This document shows, one piece after another, positions 15,492 to 24,319 of a stretch of 64,000 nt of DNA. This DNA is from Arthrobacter sp. ES3-54. Lineage in GTDB: Bacteria > Actinomycetota > Actinomycetes > Actinomycetales > Micrococcaceae. The translations under genes and the position numbers were made by a program. The stretch lies in assembly GCF_029504395.1 (NCBI RefSeq), contig NZ_JAQFIF010000003.1, positions 372,001 through 436,000 of the forward strand, given 5' to 3'. Numbering within the stretch: position 1 is the first letter of the stretch; every line of letters begins with the position of its first letter. The notes beneath the pieces were generated by a model that saw nothing but the letters and a program-made list of their open reading frames with translations, was not told the DNA's origin and made no database searches.

Positions 15492-16865
15492 TCAGCTGAT
15501 CAGCAGTCCCAACGCTTCGGCCAGGTGGCCGACCTCGCGGACCGAGAAGCCCGCGGGAACCGGCCCGTGCCCGTTGGGGCTGGCCGGGACCACGGCATGG
15601 GTGAAGCCAAGCCGGTGTGCCTCCTGGATGCGCTGGTTGATGCCGGGCACTGGACGGACTTCGCCCGCCAGGCCCACCTCGCCGAAGGCGATCAGGCGCT
15701 GGGGAAGCGGCTTTTTGGCCTTGGCGGAAGCCACCGCCAGGGCCACGGCGAGGTCCGTGGCGGGTTCGCTGAGCTTGACCCCGCCAACCGTTGCCACATA
15801 GGAGTCGTCCTTGTTGAGCAGGCAGCCGGCGCGTTGCTGCAGGACGGCCAGCAGCATCGCCACGCGCGAGCTGTCCAGTCCGCTGGTGGCGCGGCGGGGC
15901 TGGGAGCTGGCGCTCTCGGCCAGCAGGGCCTGGACCTCGGCCAGCAGCGGCCGACGGCCCTCCAGCGTGACCGTGATGCACGTTCCCGAAACGGGCTCCT
16001 TGGTCCGGGAGACAAACAGTCCACTGGGATCGGCGAGGCCCTCGATGCCGTCCTCGTTCAAGTCAAAGCAGCCGACGTCGTCGGTGGGTCCGTAGCGGTT
16101 CTTGACGGCGCGCAGCAGCCGCAGCCGCGAGTGCCGTTCGCCCTCGAACTGGCAAACGACGTCCACAAGGTGTTCCAGCAGCCGGGGCCCGGCGATGGAG
16201 CCGTCCTTGGTCACGTGTCCGACCAGCAGCGTGGTCATGTTGCGGCGCTTGGCCGCGGCGATCAGGGACGCCGCAACCTCGCGCACCTGGGACACCCCGC
16301 CGGCGCTGCCCTCGACATCGGCGCTGCTGAGGGTCTGCACGGAGTCCACCACCAGCAGCCGCGGTTCCAGCTTCTCCACCTGCCCCAGGGCCTGCCCGAG
16401 GTCCGTTTCGGCGGACAGATACAAAGATTCGGCCACGGCGTCGATCCGGTCCGCGCGGAGCTTGACCTGGGCAGCGGATTCCTCGCCGGTGATGTAAAGA
16501 ACATCCTGCGCGGTGCGGGCGAACTTGGCCGCGACATCCAGCAACAGCGTGGACTTGCCCACCCCGGGTTCGCCCGCTAGGAGGATGACGGCGCCGGGCA
16601 CCAGCCCGCCGCCGAGCACGCGGTCCAGTTCGTCCACACCGGTGGGCAGGAAAGCGGCAGTGGTGGCGTCGACGTCGGCGATCCGGCGGGCCGGTTCAAG
16701 GACCGTCGTGGCCGCCGTCGTCCGGGCGACGGCGTTGCCGGTTTCCTCCACGCTGCCCCACGCCTGGCACTCGCCGCAGCGGCCCACCCACTTGGCAGTC
16801 GTCCAGCCGCATTCGGCGCATTTGTAGCCCGGTGCCTTCGGCCCCCGGGAAGTCTTCGTAGCCAT
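15492..16865 (-). CDS. radA: DNA repair protein RadA (Sms)
   Basis: A branch-migration helicase that processes recombination intermediates. The 457-residue protein has a four-cysteine zinc finger (C16, C19, C30, C33), Walker A GEPGVGKSTLL (about residues 98-108), the RadA-specific KNRYG motif (usual form KNRFG) and a C-terminal LonB-like domain ending PVPAGFSVREVGHLAEAL. All parts are intact. ATG 16865 is the start: TAGTGT (16872-16877) lies exactly 6 nt upstream, so the transcript may be leaderless. In related bacteria radA sits beside disA; here they are 10 kb apart. Confidence 0.95.
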   Translation of the reverse strand: MATKTSRGPKAPGYKCAECGWTTAKWVGRCGECQAWGSVEETGNAVARTTAATTVLEPARRIADVDATTAAFLPTGVDELDRVLGGGLVPGAVILLAGEPGVGKSTLLLDVAAKFARTAQDVLYITGEESAAQVKLRADRIDAVAESLYLSAETDLGQALGQVEKLEPRLLVVDSVQTLSSADVEGSAGGVSQVREVAASLIAAAKRRNMTTLLVGHVTKDGSIAGPRLLEHLVDVVCQFEGERHSRLRLLRAVKNRYGPTDDVGCFDLNEDGIEGLADPSGLFVSRTKEPVSGTCITVTLEGRRPLLAEVQALLAESASSQPRRATSGLDSSRVAMLLAVLQQRAGCLLNKDDSYVATVGGVKLSEPATDLAVALAVASAKAKKPLPQRLIAFGEVGLAGEVRPVPGINQRIQEAHRLGFTHAVVPASPNGHGPVPAGFSVREVGHLAEALGLLIS

Positions 16866-16871
16866 TGGTCC

Positions 16872-16877
16872 ACACTA
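16872..16877 (-). promoter_or_regulatory. Leaderless -10 box (TAGTGT) for radA
   Basis: Minus-strand TAGTGT, 6 nt, then ATG 16865. No ribosome binding site precedes the start. Confidence 0.5.
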
Positions 16878-16954
16878 TCCGGGGCCAGCGACAACCAAGG
16901 GCGCCAGCGGGGTCAGCGGCGCTCCGGCGGCAACTACAGCAGCAACTACAGCGG

Positions 16955-18082
16955 CTACAGCGGGGGAAGGATGTCCCGGGCTTCCTTGGAATCCACGCCG
17001 GCGGCCTCGAGCAGGTCCACCATGAGCGGGCGGAACAGCATGACCACGGTTTCGCCCTCGAGCAGCTGGACGTCCAGCATCCGCGGATGCAGGCGGACGG
17101 CGATCTCCCGCAGCTCGGACCGGGCGGTGCGCAGGTGGGCGCGGCGGGCGCCGTCGTGGACTTCCGCCAGGCCCAGCGAGAGCTCGTCGATGGCGGCCGC
17201 CGTCTCCTGCAGGACCTCGGCGATGTTCTGGGTGGCCTCGTCCGAGAGCGCCGCATGGTTGATGGCGCTGGTCAGGCGGCGCGCAAAGACCCGGCTGTTG
17301 CGCAGCGCGAGGTCGATGTAGTCCAGCGACTGCTCCATCTGGTCCAGTTCCTCCCGGTGCCGCCGGTAGGCGGGGGCCAGGGTGGCCACTTCGGCGGAGG
17401 CGCGCAGCGACTGGCGCATGGCGTCGACCAGGGGCTGGCAGTTCCGCCCCCGGATGAGGGCGTGCCACGCCTGCGTGGAGTCGCTGTAGCTCAGCGCCGA
17501 CGCGCATTCCCGCAGCACCTCGGCGAGCTCGTGCAGGAGCTTCTTGACATCACTGCGGGGTTCACGCCGGGGGTCCTTGGGAACGAGGACGGTCATCAAG
17601 AGCGCGAAAACCCCGCCCACCACGGCGTCGATGCTGCGGGTGAACGGCCCCCCGGCCGGCGCGGGCAGGAGCACCACGAGCACTGACTGCAGGCCCAGCT
17701 GGGTGGTGAAGATCGTCCCGCTGTCCAGGAACCTGGCCAGCAGGATGGAGAACAGGAGAACGACGGCGGCCTGCCAGATTCCGGAGCCCAGCCAGTGCAG
17801 CAGCAGGTCCCCGACCACGATTCCGATCGTGCAGCCCAGGCCCACCTCGATGACGCGGCGCAGCCTGGGGTCGCGGGAAAAACCGAGGGCAATAAGGGAT
17901 GACGTGGCCGCAAACAACGGTCCGGAATGGCCCAGGACGTATTCGGCGAAGGCGTAGGCGCTGACGGCACAGGTGGTCATCTGGATGGCCGGGCCCAGAG
18001 AGTTGCGGCTCCGGACAAAGCCGGTGCGGACCCGGACGCGCAGGAATCGTGCGCTTGCGGAGAGTCCAGTCGCGGAGGCCAT
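16955..18082 (-). CDS. FUSC/aromatic acid exporter-like membrane protein
   Basis: A 375-residue membrane protein. The N-terminal half has about six hydrophobic segments (TCAVSAYAFAEYVLG, SSLIALGFSRDPRLRR, IGIVVGDLLLHWLG, AAVVLLFSILLARF, LQSVLVVLLP, VGGVFALLMTVLV) in the pattern of FUSC/ArAE proteins. The C-terminal half (about 190-375) is a soluble helical region (coiled-coil-like, REELDQMEQSLDY). ATG 18082 has GGAGG just upstream; TAGACT lies 7 nt before the ATG. Transport substrate is unknown. A second FUSC protein is at 42907. The gene is monocistronic and opposite to pstS. Confidence 0.82.
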   Translation of the reverse strand: MASATGLSASARFLRVRVRTGFVRSRNSLGPAIQMTTCAVSAYAFAEYVLGHSGPLFAATSSLIALGFSRDPRLRRVIEVGLGCTIGIVVGDLLLHWLGSGIWQAAVVLLFSILLARFLDSGTIFTTQLGLQSVLVVLLPAPAGGPFTRSIDAVVGGVFALLMTVLVPKDPRREPRSDVKKLLHELAEVLRECASALSYSDSTQAWHALIRGRNCQPLVDAMRQSLRASAEVATLAPAYRRHREELDQMEQSLDYIDLALRNSRVFARRLTSAINHAALSDEATQNIAEVLQETAAAIDELSLGLAEVHDGARRAHLRTARSELREIAVRLHPRMLDVQLLEGETVVMLFRPLMVDLLEAAGVDSKEARDILPPL

Positions 18083-18248
18083 GCCCTCCAGTCTATTTGC
18101 TGCCCGGGGGCGGCCGTTCACGGCCGCCCCCGGGTCAGACAGGCCGGGCCGGCAAACCCATCACACTGAGGGCGATACGACTGTGACGCACAGAACACAA
18201 TGGCTGCCCGACAGATGTAAGCCAATAGCCCGGCGTCGTTAACCGGCC

Positions 18249-18281
18249 GTTCACTTTGGTCCGCAATTCTCTTCATCTGGG
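18249..18281 (+). promoter_or_regulatory. Candidate PHO box upstream of pstS
   Basis: Three consecutive 11-nt units: GTTCACTTTGG, TCCGCAATTCT, CTTCATCTGGG. The first and third match each other at 8 of 11 positions and fit the PHO-box type of direct repeat described for actinobacterial PhoP. A TAAAGG box 14-15 nt further on may be the -10. The middle unit is poor, so this is a prediction. Confidence 0.45.
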
Positions 18282-18371
18282 CCACCTACGGTCGGTAAAG
18301 GTACAAACCCGTACGCATCCCTGCTGGCCATCTCCGGCCCGGCACGCAAAGCCCTGAAAGGGGTATATCAA

Positions 18372-19490
18372 GTGAAGGCACTCCGCTTCGGCCGCAACGC
18401 GGCCATCGCTGTTATCGCCGCCGGCGCACTCGCGCTGACTGCTTGCGGTTCGGACAACGCAACCAACACGGCCCAGACCGCTCCGTCCGCCTCCGGCCCC
18501 AAGGTCACCGGCACCCTGACCGGTATCGGTTCTTCCGCCCAGGGCGCGGCCATGGATGTCTGGAAGACCAACTTCGCTTCCGCGAACCCGGGTGCCACTG
18601 TGCAGTACTCCCCGGACGGTTCCGGCGCCGGGCGCAAGGCGATCCTCGACGGCTCGGCCCAGTTCGCCGGCTCCGATGCCTACCTCAAGGATGAAGAACT
18701 CGCCAGCTCCAAGGAGAAGTGCGGTCCCGACGGCGCCCTGGACATCCCAGTCTACATTTCCCCGATCGCCGTGGCCTTCAACCTGCCCGGCATCACGGAC
18801 TTGAAGCTCGACGCTCCCACCGTGGCCAAGATCTTCCGCGGCGAGGTCGCCAACTGGAACGACCCCGCCATCGCGGCCCTGAACCCGGACGCCAAGCTTC
18901 CGGACCTCAAGGTCACCCCGGTGAACCGCTCCGATGACTCCGGCACCACCTCGAACTTCACGGACTACCTGTCCGCCGTCGCTCCCACGGTTTGGACCGA
19001 CAAGGCAGCCGGCATCTGGCCCGCGAGCCTGAAGGGCGAGAACGCCAAGGGCACCTCCGGCGTCGTCAAGACCGTCACCGACACCCCCGGTGCGGTCACC
19101 TACGCCGACGACTCCGCTGTCAGCGGCAAGCTCGGCACAGCACAGATCAAGGTCGGAGACTCCTTCACTAAGATCTCCCCGGAGGCGGCTGCCAAGGCAG
19201 TGGACGCAGGCAATCCGGTTGAAGGCCGCAACGCCAACGACCTCGCCATCAAGCTGGACCGCACCACCACGGTCGCAGGCGCCTACCCGATCGTCCTGGT
19301 GTCCTACCACATCGTCTGCACCACCTACGACACGCAGGCCACTGCTGACCTGGTCAAGGCGTTCGTCAAGTACGCAGCCTCCGACGAGGGCCAGAAGGCC
19401 GCCGCCGACGCCGCGAAGTCGGCGCCGCTGTCCAAGACCCTCCAGGACAAGGCAATCGCTGCTGTCGAAACCGTCAAGGCCAAGGCCTAG
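18372..19490 (+). CDS. pstS: Phosphate ABC transporter substrate-binding lipoprotein PstS
   Basis: Binds inorganic phosphate outside the membrane and delivers it to PstCA. The 372-residue protein has a lipobox LTAC (Cys about residue 25), the phosphate-binding motifs TGIGSSAQGAA and RSDDSGTTSNF, and a typical PstS length. GTG 18372 is used because it follows AAAGGGG and gives the signal peptide. A candidate PHO box lies upstream. The next gene, pstC, is 196 nt away, with a large hairpin between them that would favour higher pstS than pstCAB expression. Confidence 0.97.
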   Translation: MKALRFGRNAAIAVIAAGALALTACGSDNATNTAQTAPSASGPKVTGTLTGIGSSAQGAAMDVWKTNFASANPGATVQYSPDGSGAGRKAILDGSAQFAGSDAYLKDEELASSKEKCGPDGALDIPVYISPIAVAFNLPGITDLKLDAPTVAKIFRGEVANWNDPAIAALNPDAKLPDLKVTPVNRSDDSGTTSNFTDYLSAVAPTVWTDKAAGIWPASLKGENAKGTSGVVKTVTDTPGAVTYADDSAVSGKLGTAQIKVGDSFTKISPEAAAKAVDAGNPVEGRNANDLAIKLDRTTTVAGAYPIVLVSYHIVCTTYDTQATADLVKAFVKYAASDEGQKAAADAAKSAPLSKTLQDKAIAAVETVKAKA

Positions 19491-19537
19491 GGATACGCTC
19501 GCACCGCGAGGCATAGTGGAAACACGAGCCTGACCCA

Positions 19538-19589
19538 GGTTCCCTGCACCATGGCGGCCGTCACCGCGGCCGCCATGGAGCAGGGAACC
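19538..19589 (+). terminator. Large hairpin between pstS and pstC
   Basis: Outer arms GGTTCCCTGC / GCAGGGAACC and inner arms ATGGCGGC / GCCGCCAT give a long stem with one small internal bulge. In pst operons such stems let the binding protein mRNA be more abundant than the permease mRNA. It lacks a U-run, so it may act as a partial terminator or an RNA-stability element. Confidence 0.65.
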
Positions 19590-19686
19590 GACGCGTTTGT
19601 TCCAAACTTCAAGATTTGCCGGACGCCGGCCGCGGAGGCCTCCGCAGCCGGCACCCGGATCCCCATCCAAACCGAAGGACCGTGAA

Positions 19687-20619
19687 GTGACCACCACCTC
19701 CCTGACCAAGTCCCGGGGCGCAGGCCACACCGGTGACAAAGTCTTTTCCGCAGCCGCCTTGGCGGCAGGGTGTCTGATCCTCGTCGTGCTCTTCGGCGTG
19801 GCACTGTTTCTGGTCATCCAGGCGTTCCCGGCCCTCGTGGCCTCGCCGGACAAGATCCAGGGCGGTGAAGGATTCCTCACCTACATCTGGCCACTCGTTA
19901 TCGGCACTCTCATCGCCGCCGTGATCGCACTCGTGATCGCTACGCCGATCGCCATCGGTGTGGCGCTGTTCATTTCGCACTTCGCACCGCGCAAGCTCGC
20001 CTCCGGCCTGGGCTACGTGATTGACCTGCTCGCCGCCATCCCGTCCGTGGTCTACGGCGCCTGGGGCGTTGCGTTCCTGGCCAAGGAAATCTCCCCGGCC
20101 TACAACTGGCTGGCCAACAACATGGGCTGGCTGCCGATCTTCCAGGGTCCTGCCTCCGCCACCGGAAAGACCATCCTCACGGCCGGGATCGTGCTGGCCG
20201 TCATGGTCCTGCCGATCATCACCTCCCTGACCCGCGAAATCTTCCTGCAGACCCCCAAGCTGCACGAAGAGGCCGCGCTGGCGCTCGGTGCCACCCGCTG
20301 GGAGATGATCCGGATGACCGTGCTGCCGTTCGGCCGGCCCGGAATCATCAGTGCCGTGATGCTGGGACTCGGCCGTGCCCTCGGCGAGACCATGGCGGTG
20401 GCGCTGGTCCTTTCCTCCGGAGCCCTCACAGCCAGCCTGATCCAGTCCGGCAACCAGACCATCGCCGCAGAAATCGCCCTGAACTTCCCCGAGGCCAGCG
20501 GACTCAAGGTCAGCACGCTGATCGCCGCCGGCCTGGTGCTGTTCGTCATCACCCTCGGCGTGAACATGATCGCCCGCGGGATCATCACCCGGCACAAAGA
20601 ATTCTCGGGAGCCAACTAA
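19687..20619 (+). CDS. pstC: Phosphate ABC transporter permease PstC
   Basis: One of the two membrane subunits of the high-affinity phosphate importer. The 310-residue protein has a hydrophobic segment near residues 30-55, further helices, and the ABC permease EAA loop (HEEAALALGATRWEMIRMTVLPFGRPG, about residues 195-220). GTG 19687 is chosen over a longer upstream start because GAAGGA lies 9 nt before it and the longer version adds only Pro/Arg-rich sequence. The stop runs directly into pstA at 20620. Confidence 0.95.
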   Translation: MTTTSLTKSRGAGHTGDKVFSAAALAAGCLILVVLFGVALFLVIQAFPALVASPDKIQGGEGFLTYIWPLVIGTLIAAVIALVIATPIAIGVALFISHFAPRKLASGLGYVIDLLAAIPSVVYGAWGVAFLAKEISPAYNWLANNMGWLPIFQGPASATGKTILTAGIVLAVMVLPIITSLTREIFLQTPKLHEEAALALGATRWEMIRMTVLPFGRPGIISAVMLGLGRALGETMAVALVLSSGALTASLIQSGNQTIAAEIALNFPEASGLKVSTLIAAGLVLFVITLGVNMIARGIITRHKEFSGAN

Positions 20620-21729
20620 ATGACCTCCACCCTGACCCCGGTACGCAAGCGCTCGGCACTGACCAAGGGCCAACTGCCCAAGGCCGCGCCGTACATCGTC
20701 GTGGCCGTTGCCCTGGTCCTCGGCGCCGCGATCCTGGCCCTGATCGGATTCAACGCCTTCGGCTGGGGGATCGTCTCCGGCATCCTCTTCGCCGCCGGCC
20801 TGGTGGGCTGGAGCCTGATTGTGGAAGGCGCCCGAAAGGCCAAGGACAAGTTGGCCACCTGCCTGGTGGTGGGAGCCTTCTTGGTTGCCCTGCTGCCCCT
20901 GTTCTCGGTGATCTGGACCGTGCTGGTCAACGGGCTTCCCGGGCTCCTGGACCCCGGATTCCTCAACACCTCCATGAATGGTGTCACAGGCGCCTTCGAT
21001 AACAAGACCGTCGAGGAAGGCGCCCCCTTGCTGGGCGGCATCTACCATGCCCTCATGGGCACCCTGCTGATTACGGTGCTTGCCACCCTCATCTCGGTCC
21101 CCGTGGGCCTGCTGACCGCGATTTACCTCGTGGAGTACGGCGAGGACCGCGCACTGGCCCGGGCCATCACCTTCTTCGTGGACGTCATGACCGGCATTCC
21201 CTCGATTGTCGCGGGCCTCTTCGCCGCCGCCGCCTTCTTCGCGTTGGTCGGTCCGGGCACCAAGACAGGCGCCGTTGCCGCCGTCGCACTCTCGGTGCTG
21301 ATGATCCCGGTGGTGGTCCGCTCCAGCGAGGAAATGCTCAAAATCGTGCCAAACGAACTCCGCGAGGCCGCCTACGCCCTTGGCGTCCGCAAGTGGCGGA
21401 CCATCCTCAAAGTGGTCCTCCCGACGGCGATCTCCGGCATCGCGTCCGGGATCACCCTGGCGATCGCCCGCGTGATCGGCGAAACCGCGCCGATTCTGGT
21501 CACCGCCGGATTCGCGACCACCATCAACACCAACGTGTTCAGCGGCTGGATGGCCTCTTTGCCGACGTTCATCTATACCCAGATCCTGAACCCGACCTCG
21601 CCGTCCAACCCGGATCCGTCCTCCCAGCGGGCCTGGGGCGCGGCCCTGGTGCTCATCATCCTGGTGATGCTGCTCAATCTTGGCGCCCGCCTGATTGCCC
21701 GCATGTTCGCCCCCAAGACAGGCCGCTAG
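20620..21729 (+). CDS. pstA: Phosphate ABC transporter permease PstA
   Basis: Second membrane subunit of the phosphate importer; it pairs with PstC. The 369-residue protein has about eight hydrophobic segments and the EAA loop (LREAAYALGVRKWRTILKVVLPTAISG) near residues 250-275. An N-terminal extension of two to three extra helices (residues 25-75) precedes the core permease, as in several actinobacterial PstA proteins. Begins immediately after the pstC stop and ends 48 nt before pstB. Confidence 0.95.
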   Translation: MTSTLTPVRKRSALTKGQLPKAAPYIVVAVALVLGAAILALIGFNAFGWGIVSGILFAAGLVGWSLIVEGARKAKDKLATCLVVGAFLVALLPLFSVIWTVLVNGLPGLLDPGFLNTSMNGVTGAFDNKTVEEGAPLLGGIYHALMGTLLITVLATLISVPVGLLTAIYLVEYGEDRALARAITFFVDVMTGIPSIVAGLFAAAAFFALVGPGTKTGAVAAVALSVLMIPVVVRSSEEMLKIVPNELREAAYALGVRKWRTILKVVLPTAISGIASGITLAIARVIGETAPILVTAGFATTINTNVFSGWMASLPTFIYTQILNPTSPSNPDPSSQRAWGAALVLIILVMLLNLGARLIARMFAPKTGR

Positions 21730-21777
21730 GCCACCGCCGCGCCCGCCGCCCTTACCTCCAGCAAGTGAAGGAATACC

Positions 21778-22557
21778 ATGTCTAAGCGCATCGACGTCAA
21801 GGACCTGAACGTCTACTACAGCAAATTCCTGGCCGTCGAAGACGTCAACATCAACATCGAGGCCAAGTCCGTCACGGCCTTCATCGGCCCCTCAGGCTGC
21901 GGCAAGTCCACCTTCCTGCGCACCCTGAACCGCATGCACGAGGTCATCCCCGGTGCGCGGGTTGAAGGCGAGGTGCTGCTGGACGGTGACAACCTCTACG
22001 GCCCCGGCGTTGACCCGGTGACGGTCCGTTCCCAAATCGGCATGGTGTTCCAGCGCCCCAACCCGTTCCCCACCATGTCCATCAGGGACAATGTGCTGGC
22101 CGGCGTGAAGCTGAACAACACGAAGATCTCCAAGGGCGAGGCCGATGTCCTGGTGGAGCGTTCCCTGCAAGGGGCGAACCTGTGGAACGAGGTCAAGGAC
22201 CGTCTGGGCAAGCCCGGTTCCGGACTGTCCGGTGGCCAGCAGCAGCGCCTGTGCATTGCCCGCGCGATAGCCGTGGAGCCCCAGGTGATCCTCATGGACG
22301 AGCCCTGCTCCGCCTTGGACCCGATCTCGACGCTGGCCATTGAGGACCTCATCAACGAGCTCAAGGACCAGTACACGGTGGTGATCGTGACCCACAACAT
22401 GCAGCAGGCGGCCCGCGTGTCGGACAAGACGGCCTTCTTCAACATTGCCGGTACCGGCAAGCCGGGCAAGCTGATCGAGTTCGGCGACACCCCGACGATC
22501 TTCAGCAACCCGACAGAGAAGGCCACCGAGGACTACGTCTCCGGCCGCTTCGGATAA
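21778..22557 (+). CDS. pstB: Phosphate ABC transporter ATP-binding protein PstB
   Basis: Hydrolyses ATP to drive phosphate import. The 259-residue protein has Walker [10 protein letters not shown], the ABC signature LSGGQQQR, Walker [14 protein letters not shown] and the PstB-specific [12 protein letters not shown] and VTHNMQQA motifs. It is full length. Preceded by AAGTGAAGGAATACC. No phoU follows: the next gene is a lipoprotein in the same direction with its own promoter. Confidence 0.97.
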   Translation: MSKRIDVKDLNVYYSKFLAVEDVNINIEAKSVTAFIGPSGCGKSTFLRTLNRMHEVIPGARVEGEVLLDGDNLYGPGVDPVTVRSQIGMVFQRPNPFPTMSIRDNVLAGVKLNNTKISKGEADVLVERSLQGANLWNEVKDRLGKPGSGLSGGQQQRLCIARAIAVEPQVILMDEPCSALDPISTLAIEDLINELKDQYTVVIVTHNMQQAARVSDKTAFFNIAGTGKPGKLIEFGDTPTIFSNPTEKATEDYVSGRFG

Positions 22558-22596
22558 CCCGCAACGTTTCCTTGCGACCGGGCCTCGCCCGTGTCC

Positions 22597-22625
22597 TTGA
22601 CACACCCCGCAAGCGGGCGAATAGT
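22597..22625 (+). promoter_or_regulatory. Promoter for the 22657 lipoprotein gene
   Basis: TTGACA at 22597-22602, 17-nt spacer, AATAGT at 22620-22625. The predicted transcript starts about 25 nt before the GTG, with a GAAGGGCGCGTAG Shine-Dalgarno region. A short GC hairpin (CCCGC/GCGGG) lies within the spacer. Confidence 0.6.
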
Positions 22626-22656
22626 TCGGCGTAGGGATTCGTTGAAGGGCGCGTAG

Positions 22657-23280
22657 GTGAAAGATCTGTCCAAGCCCTCGCTGGCGGCTGTTCTAGGCGT
22701 GGCTTTAAGTCTGGCTGCCTGCGGTATTCCAGGAGCCGATGCCCAACCGGGACTGCAATCTCCGAAGGAAACGACCCAGGCGCAGAAGCCGGTCCGCGTC
22801 GTCACGGATCCTGTTTATACCGGATCGGCCAGTGGCGAGCTGAGCAGTATGGCGCACAAGATCAACCTCTACGTCACCGCGCACCGGGACACCTTTTCAG
22901 GTGCCTACTTCGCTTCGGACTCCTCCAAGCTGTTCGTGGGGGTTGCCAGGCCTTCCGACGCCGCCGCCAAACGGCTCGAGGAGCTGGCCAAGAAATTGGA
23001 TCCGGGCCACAAACAGATCGTCCTGGTGGACGCCCAGTGGTCCTGGTCCGAACTCGATTCGGTTAAGGAAATCCTCGTAAAGAAGTACATGGGGAAGGGC
23101 CAAGAGGCCATCCAGTCGGTAGGTCTAAACACAGCTCTGGACGCAGTCGTAGTAGGAGTCCTTGGACGACCGGATATTCCGATAAGGGACAATCCGGCCG
23201 TGATCGAAATAGCCCACCACTACGGGGACGTAGTCGTATTCAGGGAAACATCCCGGATAGGCGACGCGATTGGGGGCTGA
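22657..23280 (+). CDS. Putative lipoprotein of atypical base composition, unknown function
   Basis: A 207-residue exported protein. The lipobox LAACG places the Cys at about residue 22. After a short Pro/Gln-rich spacer the rest looks like one soluble domain with the repeated pattern KLFVGVARPSDAAAKRLEEL and KQIVLVDAQWSWSELDSVKEIL, which by eye resembles the inhibitory propeptide style of secreted serine proteases, but no protease domain follows. Third positions carry many more A and T (GTA, ATA, GGA codons) than in pstB or the permease next door, a sign of transfer or weak selection. I do not recognise the family. Confidence 0.7.
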   Translation: MKDLSKPSLAAVLGVALSLAACGIPGADAQPGLQSPKETTQAQKPVRVVTDPVYTGSASGELSSMAHKINLYVTAHRDTFSGAYFASDSSKLFVGVARPSDAAAKRLEELAKKLDPGHKQIVLVDAQWSWSELDSVKEILVKKYMGKGQEAIQSVGLNTALDAVVVGVLGRPDIPIRDNPAVIEIAHHYGDVVVFRETSRIGDAIGG

Positions 23281-23301
23281 GCGGCTCTATAGGAGCCGGT
23301 C

Positions 23302-24318
23302 CTACAGACCGGCCACCGGCGAGAGCGCCAGCTGAAGGACGAACGCGGCGGCGGCGGTGGCGACCGGGGTCAGGACCCAGAACGCCAGGATGCGGATCAC
23401 CAGCCGTCGGTTGGTGTCCGGGAAACTCTGGTTGGCGCCGGCGCCAAGGGTTGCCGCCGTCACCGTGTTGGTGGTGGAGACGGGCCAGTGCAGCCCGATC
23501 GCGCCCACGAGCAGCATCACCGCAGTGTACATCTGCGCGACGAATCCGCGCAGGGGGTCGATCCGGGTCAGCCGGTAGCCGATGGTGTAGGAAATCCGCC
23601 AGCCGCCGGCCAGGGTTCCCGCCGACAGCATGATGGCCGTCAGCAGGGCCACCCACATGGGCATGGATCCGCCGTCGGTGAGCCCGGCGGCCAGCAGCGC
23701 CAGGATCACCACCGCGCTGGTGCGCTGGCCGTCCTGCAGCCCGTGGCCGAAGGCGACGGCGCCGGCGGCAATGGCCTGGGCCCGCCGGGAGCGGGTGTTG
23801 ACGACGTTGGGCGGCGTATAGCGGGCCGCCCAGCTGGCAGGCCAGACCAGCAGGTACGACCCGACATAGGCGATCACCGGTGAGACCAGCAGCGGGAGCA
23901 CCACCTGGGACAGGAGCGAGGCGTCAACGCCGGTGACGGGGTTGCCGCCGACGGCCACGCTCGCGACTCCCGCCCCGGCGAGCCCGCCGACCAGGGAGTG
24001 CGTGGAGGAAGCCGGGATCCCGCGCCACCACATGTACAGGCCCCACAGGATGGCGCTGAGCAGTCCGGCCAGGAGGATCGTCAGGCCGTTCGTGCCCTGG
24101 GGCAGCGACAGCCACGCCTGGCTCACGGCCAGCGTCAGCGCGGCGCTGAGCCCGGCGCCGATGAAGTTGAAAAGGCTTGCCAGCAGCACCGCCACTGTTG
24201 GGGTCAACGCCCGCGTCCTCACGGCCAGTGCCACCGACGCGGACGCGTCCCTGAAGCCGTTGAGAAATGCGTAGGCCCCGGCGCAGAGCAGCACCAGGGC
24301 CAGGAAGAAGATCATCAC
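23302..24318 (-). CDS. Inorganic phosphate transporter, PiT family
   Basis: A low-affinity, cation- or proton-coupled phosphate permease in the membrane. The 338-residue protein has the PiT signature twice in inverted form: an N-terminal half with LNGFRDASASVALAVRTRAL and a C-terminal half with GHGLQDGQRTS and PVSTTNTVTAATLGAG, among about ten transmembrane helices. The N-terminal motif has FRDASAS where classical PiT has ANDxANxxG, so it belongs to the divergent actinobacterial branch. GTG 24318 or ATG 24315 is the start; the DUF47 gene ends 1-2 nt upstream on the same strand, so the pair is an operon. Confidence 0.87.
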   Translation of the reverse strand: MMIFFLALVLLCAGAYAFLNGFRDASASVALAVRTRALTPTVAVLLASLFNFIGAGLSAALTLAVSQAWLSLPQGTNGLTILLAGLLSAILWGLYMWWRGIPASSTHSLVGGLAGAGVASVAVGGNPVTGVDASLLSQVVLPLLVSPVIAYVGSYLLVWPASWAARYTPPNVVNTRSRRAQAIAAGAVAFGHGLQDGQRTSAVVILALLAAGLTDGGSMPMWVALLTAIMLSAGTLAGGWRISYTIGYRLTRIDPLRGFVAQMYTAVMLLVGAIGLHWPVSTTNTVTAATLGAGANQSFPDTNRRLVIRILAFWVLTPVATAAAAFVLQLALSPVAGL

Positions 24319-24319
24319 G

